A model generated the notes under the pieces. That model made no database searches and was not told where the DNA came from. It worked only from the letters and a program-made list of their open reading frames with translations. The translations under genes and the position numbers were made by a program. From positions 5,662,001-5,726,000 of the forward strand of contig WPIO01000013.1 in NCBI GenBank assembly GCA_009760855.2: a stretch of DNA of 64,000 nucleotides, in the 5' to 3' direction. Numbering within the stretch: position 1 is the first letter of the stretch; the number at the start of each line of letters is the position of its first letter. This DNA comes from Cristatella mucedo. Its lineage: Eukaryota > Bryozoa > Phylactolaemata > Cristatellidae. Positions 1 to 12,224 of the stretch are shown piece after piece.

Positions 1-960
1 AACCTATAGACTAGACAGCATACAAGCCGACGCTGCGTAATAGGCAAAGGAGGTGTAATCCAGGAGTTAGTGCCTTAGCATTGGAGCTGAGTTTTTCTCT
101 CGGCCACTGGACCGTACGAGAGAGTTGGTATACGTCACGGACGCATTCGATAGTCTGTAACGCTCTGTCGCTGTCAAATAGACTGATCTCTACGCGATGG
201 ATAGTGACTCGTTATTTTTAGATAGGGCGATCTTCATTACCCCCTCGCGTTCTGCTGCTGCCGGCCGGCATACCGGCGTGCATCGGTGCTTCACCACCCG
301 AAAGTTCATAAACGTATTTGCAAGGATCAGGGCTTCGCCGTCATTCGCTGCGCGTCGGCTGAAACTAGCGCCGGTCCAGTTCTGTCCGGACGTTGAAAAC
401 GCTACAGCTACGCCCGTTTGTAACATACTTAAATGCAATGGATAGAGCCTAATTGCTGAGGTAGGATGGAAATCTTGTGAATGAATTTTTCAAGCACCTT
501 TTCTTCGGTGTTTCAGAAGGGCTGGTTGTCGGCCAGCTGCGCAGCCTGTTTTACGCGCGCCGTTGTCGCGGCCGACGGCGACCTGTGACCGCCAGGCCCC
601 CCCCCCGGGCTCACTACCAAGACTCTCAGCTCCAGCCGCCTCAATAATGTTGATATTCTGTAATAAATTTTACTTAAAGTGTGGCACGTTTCGGCATCGG
701 CGCGAAACGTAAGACAACGCAGGGGTAGCCGTCCGGCTGACATGCTCAATTTAACCTGTGGCCCCGTTACCAGGCAGCAGGTCAACGCCTACGCGGGGCG
801 TCGCACCGGGCAATAGACCAAAAATGCACACAGATTTAAGGAAACATCCTATATGCATGAAATTTTGGACGCCCTAATATATTTTATCATACTGCGCAAC
901 AATCTTACGGCCACGTCTCTGGGTTCCTATGTTTTCATAATCTCACTTGGTGAATCACGT
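1..960. other. 5' flank of E2F, no gene seen
   Basis: GC-rich in parts (200-620, with a C run near 600) and AT-rich elsewhere. The short open frames on both strands match nothing I recognise and show no linked splice structure. I treat it as upstream flank of the E2F gene. Confidence 0.5.
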
Positions 961-970
961 GGTTGACCCT

Positions 971-993
971 GGCGGGAAATACGATTTCGCGCC
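971..993. promoter_or_regulatory. Paired E2F-type binding sites upstream of the E2F gene
   Basis: GGCGGGAAA at 971-979 is the reverse complement of TTTCCCGCC, and TTTCGCGCC lies at 985-993. Both fit the E2F/DP consensus TTTSSCGC. They face each other 5 bp apart, 289 bp before the E2F start codon. Vertebrate E2F1 promoters are autoregulated through paired E2F sites, so autoregulation is a reasonable inference here. Confidence 0.65.
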
Positions 994-1281
994 TTTTCGT
1001 TCAGCGAAGCCAGATCAGCTGACCCAATTTGGCGTACAAAGGGCTGTCTTGAGTGCTCCGTAATCGGCGAACATCTTGCCATCCTAGCATCTCCGAAGTA
1101 CGCCATTACACTTGGAGCGTAGCAAGAAGTGTCTTGAACATTTTCGTACTGTTATATTGGCAACTCTGACCCATTTAATGTACTTATCTGAATAAGGAAG
1201 CGCTCTGCCTGCCCGGCTGCGGCCGCAGCCTATGCTAGCCGGGATTCGTCTCCGCCGTGCATCTGACACCAGCGAGGCATA

Positions 1282-4200
1282 ATGCCGCGAGGAGTAACCG
1301 CGGTACGCCGTACGAGTTTAGCCAACCACTGCGAGAATGCAAAGTCGCCTGCCGTCGTGCGCTCGCCACCGGAGTATTCGCAGCGGTCGTCCGACCGCTC
1401 AATCCACATCAAGCGTGAGCTGCCCGACGATTTCTCCGACGCCGTCGTCGACTTCGCCGGCGCCGGTTGCACGCCGCGCGGGCCGCGAGGCGAAGCGAGG
1501 ATAAAAGCGGAGGTGGTCAGAACCCCACAGGTATTTCGTTGCCGACGTCGCCACGTAAGGCGCGGGTTTTCGTTTCGGTTCATTTGATTTGCACGCCGAC
1601 GCCGCCGGGCCACCCGGCGTTCTGTCCTTCCACGCCAGCACCTTCCGCTCGTGACTCGTTCGTGTGGCTTACGGAAGGGGGGGGGGAGAGAACCGCCAGT
1701 AGCCGTTAATCAGCTTTCTTTGGATTGCATTTAATCTCTACGACAATTTAGAAGCTACCGTCCAGCCTGGCTTCCGTTTTTTTTTTATTTCGCCAACTCG
1801 GGATCCGCGTGGGCGACTTACTGACGCGCCAGGACTCCAAACGATTGTAATTAAAACCTGCTGCCCGCTCCGAGCACGTGGCCATCGGCATAGGTCACCA
1901 TTTTGCGGTAGATTATGTCCCCATCGATTCGAAAGGGTTCGCCTCGTAGTGAAATACAGCCGCTGCGGCCTGCCATTTTTATAATTTTCGGCATTTCGAA
2001 GCTCAGTGGGCGCCGCGTGCGACCGCCTAGCAGCCGTTGACCAACTGGCCTAGCTGCACGTCTTGTAAATCCATGCTTGCTTCTTTAGACATGCTGCTTC
2101 CCATGTCTTTCGATCTCCTTGCACCCTCGTGCGTGTTGCTTGTCCCACGCGGTGCCTGACGGCGTTACTTCTTTCACAGGCAAAACGGAGGCTTGAGCTA
2201 GACATCACGTACGTGGCAGACGGCGATTTTTTCAAGTCCCCGAAGACAAGGAAGAGAGCCCGGTCCGAATCAGGAAGTTCGAGTAAGTCTGCAGCAGACT
2301 GCCACTTGAATGAGTTCCTGGTTTCCTATAGTCCACGTTTGATGCCGTGTATAGTGTTCTCGGAGAGCTGAATCTCTTTCTAGGCACTGTACATATGATA
2401 TCTATCTACTCTCGTGGCTGCAGCAGCAAATGTTGCATCCATGCTCCCTTGCGCACCACTCGTGACTAGAACGTTCGGCCATTTGACATGGTTAGCCTAG
2501 TCGAGAAAAGCGAGTTTGGGTGATGCCCCCTTTGTGAGAGCTATCAAATGAAGGGGAGATGACATGTCGGTCGGTCGTATGCTGTCTGCAACCCTGCAAA
2601 ATCGGGGCTTGGAATTAAAGCGAGTTTTCTATTGTGAAGCCAAAGCAGCTTTTGATATGCATAAGGTTTTCATGATCGATAACGTTCGTGTTTAGCGACC
2701 AGCTGAGCGTGAGCTTAGCTCGAGCAGAATGTGGCAGAACAGCGGTCGAGTAAGTAGTGCTGTCATCAACGATTTTCTCCTACAGCAGACTTGGGTAGGC
2801 TTGCAGGCTTAGACTTAGTGATGCAATCTTCTCCCTGCAGACAGCTTGATTTCCCGTGTGCATGAATGAGCACACATGAAGGGTCTGCGCTGTCTTGCTG
2901 CACTTGCCACAGGGAGGCTGGCCGGCCACAGAGTATTGCTGGCTTTTGCAGAGAGCAGGTCATTCGTGTCCCGTGCTGGCAGAGCCGGAGCATCTGCACA
3001 CTCGTCTAATCTAGGCCTGCCCTTGTGCACATGTGCGCCTGTTTACTGGACGACGACAGACCGCTAACGTTGCCCGAGCTGCTGCCGCAGTCGAAAATTC
3101 ATGCTTACAGAAGCTTTTAGGGCCCATGTCTCGCATTCCTTCATTTGTGCTTTTGAATGGATTGGTATGTTTTCTGGTCATAGGCTGGCAGACTCTGCAC
3201 GCGCGCTCCCTCCCTTTCTCTTCCACCGAAGGCACCATGCTTCCACGACCGAAAGTGATGCCGGCCTCGGTCTCTGGTACGACAGCTCGGTGGGCATGTT
3301 AGCTTTGCGTGCACTTCTTTCGGGTATTCTTTAAAGGAACCGAGGCAATCCTGAATTCTCAGTACGGTATCCTACAGATAAGACATGTTTGCTCTGGTCT
3401 GGCTGAGGATGGGTGCACAAGCTTGGCTCATTGACCTGGCCCGGTTGGTCAGATACCGAGTGGGTGTGCGCTTGTGAGTCTGGAGATCCTATACTTGCAG
3501 CTGCTTGTTAGCTCTGTTTTCCTAGATAAGTCGCCCGAGGTTACTGCATTCAGCCGGCTCTGCGACAGATCAGACACAGGCCTGTGGGGGAAAATATTTC
3601 AAATGCATTTGTATGGCGAACACAGTGTGTCCTGCTGTGGGCTCGGACCTCCTTACTTTTTTCTTGCTTAGGCGTATTGCTGCTCGAGTCCTTGCGGCCG
3701 ATTGAGCAGCAGCCAGCTGGATTGTGGCATCTAGCAGCATCATGTCCCGGAATGCTGATGTCGAGAGCGGTCCTGTCATCTTTTTGAACTTACATTGATA
3801 ATAAAAGTTAGCCGTTTGCTTATCTCGTTTTCTTTTTCCATTACTCTAAATAGCCTTCCATTTATCATTTCGAGTGATTCAAAGAGTACTCAAACCCAGT
3901 CCTGGTGTCAGCAGAAACGATGGATTTCGTCAGCTAATGGTGCCTGCATGTCCTTGTGGCCAGCGATGCACATCCTTACTTGTCATATCGTGGCTTGTGA
4001 GCAGTTGATGTAGACTTAAGAAACTTGTGGGTGATGCCGAATAGTAAAGAAGTGTCGTAGCAAGCAACCTCAGCCACGAATCCTCTTTTCGATGACAATG
4101 TGATTGCTCTGTTGCTCTTGGTAGAATAGCTGATACTGCCCAAAATGCTTACCCTGACCTTTGCCACGACTTATATCCATAACATCTAGTTGAACTACTG

Positions 4201-7200
4201 CTGTTGCATCAGCTTTCTTGGGCTATATAGTTACTATAGATTACGTGCCCCATTGTTATTTTGTAAAGACATGACATCGGCCTTTGCTTTGCAGGTCCTT
4301 GATACATGCCAAACTTGACTCCATAATTCTCATGCCGTCATAATAATACATTGTGTAGTGTGCTCTTATAGTGTATAGAGAACTGAATCTCTTTCTAGGC
4401 ATTTTTAAAATGTTATACGTTCTCCTACTGCCAGATCTGGTTCTTCCTTACCAGTGATTCACCGGTATTTCTGTTGACGTGCCTTATCCACTGTCTTCTT
4501 TATGTCCATTCACACTTCTGCTTTGTTGCTTCGAATAGATGCTGTTGGCAAATGATTGTGCACTGAGAGCTGTTTTAACTGTTGTTGGACAGTTGACCAT
4601 TTCACCGAGCACTAAGTCGCCTGGGTTTGTGGATTTCTGAGGGCATTATAAAAATGTATTGTTATTATTATTACGAGTGGCAACTTGTGCATTCGTTGCT
4701 TTCTCAGATACATGTAGTCCAGATAGTTAGATGCGGTTGCTTTGGAAGGAGTGGGACAGAATCAAGCTGTACAATTAGGAGTAGAAACTTCGCATGGCTC
4801 TTCGCTCTTAGATTGCAAGCAATCGAAGCTGCTTTTGCAATAAGGGCTGGTTTCCTTTTCAAGATGCTGACGAATCTAACGTGGTGAGCTTAGCTGTAGA
4901 TGTGATGGGTACAGTGGTTTGTAATAATTCAACATACAATTTTGTTTTGCCTCTGGTTCTACCGTATGGGTATGACTTGCCATCCAATACTGCAATGTCT
5001 ATTTATAGAGTACCCTATTGTGTATTATAATATTTACCCTATTTTTTAATTCAGCTCGGTCACCATGTGACAAGACGAGGTATGACACTTCGCTGGGAAA
5101 ACTAACGAAGAAATTCGTGGAGCTGATGAAGTCTGCACCAGATGGGGTATTTGTTGCTTGTGTGTTGCCTTGCTTGCTGAACATCGAACCAGCTGTACCC
5201 ACCCACCCTTGAATAGCAATAATTGGTGATGCAATGAGATTGCATTGCAACTTTTATTGTTAGGTACTGGACCTGAACCGGGCTGCAGAACACTTGGATG
5301 TTCAGAAGAGACGAATCTATGATATAACTAATGTCCTGGAAGGCATTAACTTAATAGTTAAGAAATCAAAAAACAACATCCAATGGACGTGAGTATACCA
5401 GTTAAAACAGTCTGCACTTAAAATGATCGGGTTGAACATACGATGCATCAAGTTTATGTCCTGTGGTCGGTACTGCTCGATGTCTCTTGTCTGCTCTCTT
5501 GCACTCTGCTGCCGACTTGGACCGGACCAGTCGGGTCGCATTCAAGCCGATAAAGGCACTGTCGCAGGGAAGCAATTTTTTGATGTGCTTCACCACTGTC
5601 AATCACAAGTGCTCACACTCGTGGGATTGTGTCAGTCTTGCACGTTGCATTGTAGTCGTCACCTATTGCCTAATGACTAAGGCAAAACATTTTCATGTTG
5701 GCCCGGGGTCGACCAGTCATCATTGCAGATGCTTAAAGGGTACCGAGGGCCCTTTCTGGAGCATGCTATCCTACTTAATTGAAGGGGCTGTTAGAGCCCT
5801 CGTGTCCCTCGCCACCCTGCGGCGATTTCGCTGACCGCTATCCATTGACTAAATCCATCGACAGAGTGTGAAATCTCAAGTCGCCTCTCTGCATCTTTTA
5901 GAGGTGGCAACATGCTTCTCGGCTGCTGCGACGACGACGACGATGACGACGAGATGCTCGACGTGATCGGATCGTATTCGGGTATGTATCACATAAGACC
6001 TCAGCATCGCCCCGGATTTTCTATCTCTTTCATCAAAGTTGATGAGCCACTCGAAATTGTGCTCAGTTGCTGCGCGACAGTAATTGGGCTTCGTGCATAT
6101 TCGGTGGCTTGGTGGCTGCTTCGTGCTGACTATGCGATTCGTGCCGCCCGGTCGCCGCTTTGTGTGGGTGCGAGCTCATCCCCTGCAACTGGGGTCACTG
6201 TACAGAGCTTGCCGACTTGGAGGCCAAGGAGAACAGCCTGGACCAGCTGATACAGAGCTGTACTGCCCAGCTGAGAGCGATGACCGACGATCGGGAGAAC
6301 TGCTGCCACGCCTATGTCACCTGCCACGACATACGTGCCATTACGGCCTTCCGGGACGACGCGGTGATGGCCATCAAGGCGCCACCCGAGACACGGCTGG
6401 AGGTGCCCGACCCAGCGCAGGTGAGCAAAGCACAGGATGGCGTGCCGGCTGAGCGACTTGTTTCTCGCCTTTGCCACACCACGTGATGACCACGCACCAT
6501 CCTTGCTCTATGAGCGAGCCCTCGTTTGCACGCCGTGAGGCAAAACTGCGGCCGCCTGCCTGAGGCTGCCGCGAAGGCGGCTCGGTGGGTCTGATTGGTT
6601 GGCATCTGCCTGCTGCGCACTACCGTGCTGCTGTTTGCTCTGCTTTTTCCTTTGGTGCTGCTGCCCACGGCTACTGAATTTTTCTTGTCTTCTTTTTTGT
6701 GCCAAGAACATCCAACTATGGCTGACGAGCAAGAATGGTCCAATAGACGTATTTTTGTGCCCGCACGAAGCCAGTGGCAGCATGACAGCCGTGGGAGAGT
6801 GTGGCGGCGGCAGAGGTGCTGCTGCATCTGTATGTGCCACCGACTCAGCTGCTGAAGGCACCGATTCAGCTGCTCTGGGGGTGGATCATTCTCCCTCGAA
6901 CAGCTCGGACAGCTGCTGCTCGTCGGCAGACGGCTTCCAAGGTCAGCCAGTGCCGACGTCCGGCTCGTGGCTCGTTTGTGCTTTTGAGATGTTTCTGTGG
7001 AGTTTTTATGTCTAAACAGGGATAAGGCAGCAAGTTGAATGCTGCCTCTACAGCTAGCCATCACCTCTGCTCTTCTATCTAAGATTAGGGACTGTCTGCT
7101 GCAATGGCATGCTAAAAATCTAGGTAGCTCCCTAGTGCTGTCTAGGCTCGACTATTGCAATTCTGCTTAAGCTGGGCTACCGAAACAAGCCGTTAGGCCA

Positions 7201-8918
7201 CTGCAGCTTATGATGTATATGGTGAAAAGGAGTTCTTACAATGACCCCTAAGGCCCACTATGGCTCGGCTCCTTCATACCTAGCTGAACTGCAGCACCAA
7301 TTTCAGTCTCTTCGGGTCGTCCACGGACAATAAATTAGCAGTTCCATTCCTAAGCTTGAAGACCGTTAGCGACAGAAGCTTTTGTTCAGCAGGTCTTAGA
7401 CAGACAAACTCGCTTTAACTTCTCACCACATCTCACCTGCTACCGACTGTGGCACACCCTTTCCAGCCATCTTGAGCTGCTATTGCTGTGCTCCACACCA
7501 CCTCAACTGCCTTCCTGACTTGGCTATGCTTACTCTCTTTATTTCGTGAGTCTCTTAGCTACTGCTCTCGTATCGAAAGTCGCTTAGGCATTTAATTCAC
7601 TATAGAAAACTCGCCTGCGTAGCACCCACATAGTCTTTATGGGTTTGCATGCGGATTTATATTACATTCAAGTTTCTGACCGGGTATTTGGCCAGCTGAA
7701 ATGTGCTGCTGGTTTCCTTGGGTTATATTTTTCTCTTGTGGTAGTATATGTACAAGGCTTTTATATATGCAATCTCCGTGGGCTGTTGTAATAATAATAT
7801 ACTAAGCCAGGCTTGTTAATCAGTCTCTCCGAGTCACTGACGTTGCGTTTTCGTGAGTTCTTGGTATGATAATTATAGTGCTACTGCAACGGTACCGTAA
7901 TCAGAAAGATGAGAATGGGAAATTTTGCAATTTTGCAAGTAGCTCCGGCATGCACTCTCATAGCTGAATATGAACATTAAAATGTTAGAATTGCACAGGA
8001 CTGAACTTGAAAAGGGATTGTTCGAAGCACGAGTCACGGTACCCCAGAAGCTTTCCCTCTGTGTGCTACAACCCCCTTTGCTGTCGCCTCAAGTTGCAAT
8101 TGGTGCCTCCCAGCTTCCACTTGGACAAAGTTGCTGCTCACTGTTTGATCACCTGTTCGCCTTGCTACCTCTGTGCAGGCAGTGACCTACTTTTAGCAAG
8201 TACATCCTGATCATTTTTGCTTCTTTGCTAGTGAGATAGGTTGTGTGTCGCGAGCTTCCGATGCGAAAGTTTGCAGCCTAGCTCAGTGTGTCACACGAAG
8301 TTTTTGAGATGTTTAGCTACCCTTTCCATAGGAGCTTCCGGTGTGCCTAGCGGTCCAGTCTGGACCGAGTCGTGCTCCCACAACCCCAAAGGCAAGGGTG
8401 CTCACGTGGCATTGGCGTTTGCATGGCGGTACTGCTGCCGGAAGGCCGCGTAGACGTTCATGTTTCGGTTGCCGTCAGCTGCAAGCCTGTTTGGGTGGTA
8501 GCTGTTGTTTGTCGTGTAATGCATGAATCGCCTGCCTGCATTGGCTGCCATCAGTGATTAATGAAGTGGCATGGCTGGCCGGCCCTCCTGCTTCCCGGCA
8601 GCTTGCGTTTGATGCTGCCTTCATTCTAAGCTGTGGAGTTCTCGTGCACGCCCTCCCATCGTGCCTGCAGGCGTCGCCGAGCTGCCGTTGCTACGGAACG
8701 CCCTACTGCAAGACCAGGACATATCGCCGGAGTCGACGAGCTACCTGTTCATGCAGACCATCGACCAGGACCTCGAGGACGGCGACACCCGGATGGTCGC
8801 TCTCGACTCGTCGTTCAGCGATAGCTGCGACTATATGTTCGGATTGCAGCACAGCGAAGGCGTGAGCGACATGTTTGACGTGCCGCTGTTTGCTGCTGTG
8901 GCCGAAGTCTCTTTTTGA
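1282..8918 (+). CDS. E2F: E2F transcription factor, activator class (E2F1/2/3-like), complete, 8 exons
   Basis: Exons: 1282-1530, 2180-2282, 5055-5146, 5264-5388, 5902-5981, 6206-6420, 6707-6941, 8671-8918. They total 1347 nt (448 aa plus TGA) and every intron phase closes. The protein is a sequence-specific activator that binds DNA as a dimer with DP and is restrained by Rb. Visible parts: a cyclin-A docking motif KRRL at residues 85-88; the winged-helix DNA-binding domain at about 122-190 with [13 protein letters not shown]; the leucine-rich and marked-box dimerisation region at about 217-310 ([33 protein letters not shown]); and a C-terminal Rb-binding stretch at about 418-436 ([14 protein letters not shown]). 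Length matches human E2F1-3 (437-465 aa). The ATG is the first after an in-frame TGA at 1264. Exons 1 and 3 both use a GTATTT donor. Residues 200-206 are seven Asp, which is unusual. Confidence 0.95.
2283..5054 (+). other. E2F intron 2
   Basis: 2.8 kb between exon 2 (donor GTAAGT) and exon 3 (acceptor after a T-rich tract). Apart from two short LINE-B tail scraps I see no gene or RNA in it. Confidence 0.8.
2358..2400 (-). repeat. LINE-B 3'-tail fragment in E2F intron 2
   Basis: It contains gctgaatctctttctaggca, the reverse of the tail seen at the ends of longer LINE-B copies. A second scrap lies at 4370-4420 in the same intron. Confidence 0.5.
7040..7700 (+). mobile_element. LINE-A 3' fragment in E2F intron 7
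   Basis: A degraded copy of the 3' end of a non-LTR retrotransposon ORF2. The reading SRLDYCNS and AGLPK at about 7145-7190, then the C-terminal region, parallels the better copy at 16145-16895. Stops and frameshifts are frequent. It ends near the phrase 'catagtctttatgggttt' and an 'attacattca' tail. Confidence 0.75.
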
Positions 8919-9750
8919 ACGGATCTCCGTATTGCCGATGCGAGGGGTGTCTGCTGGCGCATTTGGGGGCCGCCTGGCTCGTGACGCGGTGGCTCAGCTG
9001 CTGTGGCTGCTGCTGAGGAACAGGCCACACTTGTCGTGCGTGGGGACGAGTGGCCGGCTTGTTCGCCAACATCCGAAGCCTACGACGGCATCCGAACTGT
9101 ATGCCGGCGCTCCACAGCATTTGCCCTTGATGCCTCTTGCTGCCCTGGCTGGCATGCTGGTATGCCCAGCTGACGGCCAGCACACGGTGGCCATTTACTC
9201 GGAAAACCGGCGGGAGCCTTGCCTCGAGATGTTGCATAGGGTCGTGACTTCCCCATCCGCGTCTGCTCCCTCCTGGTGGTGGTGAGACAACCGATGACGG
9301 AAGCCAGGCGATGGCTGCTCGTGCTGTCACATCTCGATCGGCAGTGTTCGATGACGGTGAGAAATGAGTGACAGGAATGCCGGTTTTGCTGGCACGGTCT
9401 TGGTACTTTTTCATTTCCTTGGAGAGAGATCGGCATTGGCAGTGCTGCCCCCATACGCTGGCGCACCCATGGCATCTGCTGCACACTCACATCCGAGTCT
9501 GTCGGGGTGTGCACATTCAGGGCTCGGGAACGTTCTTACACGCTCGTCTGTTACCTCCCATACCCTCAGGAAACGATGCCTGCGCACATTGTAGTTATCC
9601 CCTTTCTTGATCGTGTCGTGCAGTGTCCTCCCCGTCAATGTCCTGTCATTTGGCCTTTTGATGCTACCACCTTTTTTCACGTGCTAGTCTGTCAACCGTA
9701 CAAGCACTTATTTATTGTTTACAATAAATTATAACTATTCTTATGTATTT
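8919..9750 (+). other. E2F 3' UTR
   Basis: Non-coding sequence between the TGA and the first canonical poly(A) signal. The open frames on either strand here are not linked to recognisable domains. Confidence 0.6.
9723..9728 (+). terminator. Poly(A) signal for E2F
   Basis: AATAAA, the first in this direction after the stop codon, about 800 bp downstream. The sequence turns AT-rich here and a repeat starts soon after. Confidence 0.6.
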
Positions 9751-9794
9751 TCTTTGCAACGTATAATTTAGATGTAATCTCTCGGCTGAAGTGG

Positions 9795-10325
9795 TGTTTA
9801 ATGACGTTTCTATAGCACCCCAGAGAACTAGATTTCTGCCCAAGGCACGTTAACTGTGCTGAACAGAAACCATGGCAATTCCATAGCGAGCACAATTTTA
9901 GCACGAAAAGGACAGTGTCTTTCTATGCACTTTACTTGAAATATACTGTAAACGAAGCATTATCGTATGGTTGGTAGCAATATGGCATGTGTCAGCATGC
10001 ATAAGCACATAGGACAAATCACGAGCACCCAGCAAATGCTGTGAGGAACAGGTGCGTTTTAGCTATTGTATAAAGGTCGTCAAGTCAGGGAATGGCGTGG
10101 CATCAGTCGGGAGTGAGTTTCAGGCTTTGAGAGCATGTGAACTAATGGTCTCCAAAGGGTTTTAGTTTGTTTCGAAGCATGGCTAAACCATTTGAGTCAG
10201 AAGAGTGGATGGTATGATGTTTAGCATGGTTTGGGAGTAATTCTGATAGGTAGGCTGGAGCAAGAGAATTAAGGGACCTTAAAAGTTAGAAATGACAGAA
10301 CTTATAAGGCATGCACTGCATAACT
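9795..10325 (-). mobile_element. LINE-B 3' fragment
   Basis: Reverse-oriented copy of the 3' part of a non-LTR element. From the left it reads the tail (agagaacta), the 'cataagcacat' block, then the C-terminal ORF2 coding for an S-F-x-x-x-A-W-N-S-L-P-like segment around 10105-10150. Heavily mutated. Confidence 0.75.
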
Positions 10326-10728
10326 TGGAGTCATTGCATGTCGATAGAGGTATCGAATGCGATGCTCACGACAAACAAGCCTAGCTGCCGAATTTCGCAC
10401 CATCTGTGTTTCACTATACAGGCAGGAAGACCAGGTAGCTATGAATTTACCAGGTTTCTAAACGGATGCCACAAATGCGTTGGTCATCTTGACTACGATA
10501 GCCTTGCCTAAGCAGCTCGATTCTTGACCTGCTTTTTGAGTTTGGCCATTATATCTGTCCTTCTCTAGCCGCTTGACTAGCTCCATCTAATTCTCAACAC
10601 AATATTGTCGGTATCTATGCATTACCCCTCCCTCCACCTCTCCCACCGTCTAATGCATCATCGGTTTAACGTCCCCGACAGAATAAAAGAGCACTCTCAG
10701 TGCCCACTTGATAGCACGTGGACATCAT

Positions 10729-10768
10729 CCCTATGGCTTGGTCGCTGATGAGTGACCAAGCCATAGGG
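10729..10768. repeat. Perfect 15-bp hairpin
   Basis: Left arm ccctatggcttggtc (10729-10743), a 10-nt spacer gctgatgagt, and the exact reverse complement at 10754-10768. No T-run follows, so a terminator role is not supported. Confidence 0.85.
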
Positions 10769-11076
10769 ACTTGCGTCCGTCTGTCACTGCCAGTCGCGTG
10801 TGCAACTCAAGCTTGAGTGCACCTCGCGATCTCGTTGCTATAGCAGCCTGAACATAGGCAGCCGCCGTAACGGATGAGCAGGCGGCTAGGCTATGTGCAA
10901 TTGCAGGAAATTAGCACATCACTGATGGACTCCTGGGCTTGAGACAAGGCTCATGCTGCCATCTGCAGGACTCTTCTCGGAAGAACGGTACACTTGCAGC
11001 AGCGAGATTCGCCGGGTTAATTTATCGCGCAGGCCTACGGTTGAGTGTTCAATAGTTTATTTCGACAGATAATATA

Positions 11077-11640
11077 TTTGTATAGCACCATCGGAGAATC
11101 TATTTCTAGGCACTTTACATATGCTGTAAAGGAAGGATCAAATGTGCAGACAGCTATTAGCTGCGAAGCTGCCACCACACCAATACCAGCTTATGGCATG
11201 CACCTGAAATGTGCAAGAGTGCACTCGGCTCTAGGAGTGCAAGAGGCTCTGAACAGGGAAAGGACTAAATCGTATGTGAGTGGCAATGCAAAGGATGCAA
11301 TCACTTAGCCACTTTCAGCAAGTTTCTGTGCACATTTCTGCAAGCAGCACTTAGTATTGTGTAATAATAATAATAATAATAATGCACTTGATAAAGCGTC
11401 CTCAGAGAACTCAATTTCTTTCTAGACGCTTTACATTTGCTGCAAAGGGAAATGCAATTGAATGGTGAGTAATATCATGCTTGATAAACATGAATAACGT
11501 GGATAGGGGTGACATGCAAATGTGGTTAGTGGCAGCATGCACAGTGTCAGCACGCATAAGCACATGAAGGACAAGTCACAGGGACCCACTAAATGCTGTC
11601 CTAAATAGGTGTGTAAACTTTGGCCTAGTGTCGGACCATA
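11077..11640 (-). mobile_element. LINE-B 3' fragments, two adjoining pieces
   Basis: Two tail-proximal pieces (about 11077-11230 and 11360-11625) are separated by an AAT triplet run at 11362-11383. Each has the reversed tail 'ctttctag..ctttacat.tgct' and the second the 'cagcacgcataagcacat' block. Confidence 0.75.
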
Positions 11641-12224
11641 CAGCTCCACTCCATACTGTCTGGGGTGAAGATTTATTGAATTTTGGCTTTTATCCCAACA
11701 CTTTTATGTCCTTAGCTTCCGTGATTGCCTTTTCCGTCGTGCCTGCCCAATGTATCGCAATGCTGTCACCTGCCCTGCCTGGTCACATGGTTGCAGGTAT
11801 GCAAGAAAACACCCTTTTGAGTGACAGGCAAGTACCCCGGAGGCTGATCATTCAGCCTCTGAGATCATTAGGTTGGCGATTTTTTGTAATACTTGACATA
11901 GAGGCTATGTCGGTGATCTTTAATGCTACTGAGCTGATAGGGAGTGGCAACAAATTGCTGAAATACTGCAGCAAACGGTCGTGCTAAACTTCTTGAACTT
12001 CTTCGTGAACAGGCGGTTTTGATGCTGCATACCTCTCGTGGCAGGGGCTCAGCGAGTCTGCGTAATCTGCATTACTTTCTGCTCAGATGTGTACTGGGCA
12101 GCTGTCAAGGGCTAGGTCTCAAAGTGAATCCAGCAATGGGCGGGAATCGAGCAGGGAATGTTGCTAACGCCGCTAACCTTCCCTGCTGACCTTCATGACC
12201 AGGGAGGCACCAATGTAGCTAACC

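Noticed and set aside
197-445. 82-aa frames on both strands at the left edge
   Set aside because: They overlap on opposite strands with no recognisable product and no splice links to E2F.
6030-6135. C/D box snoRNA in E2F intron 5 (TTGATGA with CTGA)
   Set aside because: No terminal stem flanks the two boxes and no C'/D' pair is visible.
8815-9514. Long - strand frames opposite the E2F last exon and 3' UTR
   Set aside because: Antisense shadows of GC-rich coding sequence with no motif or splice support.
10743-10755. CTGATGAG in the hairpin loop, and CTGATGAGAAAC at about 48101, as hammerhead ribozyme cores
   Set aside because: The first lacks a following GAAA and a third stem. The second has CTGATGA and GAAA fused with no stem II between them.
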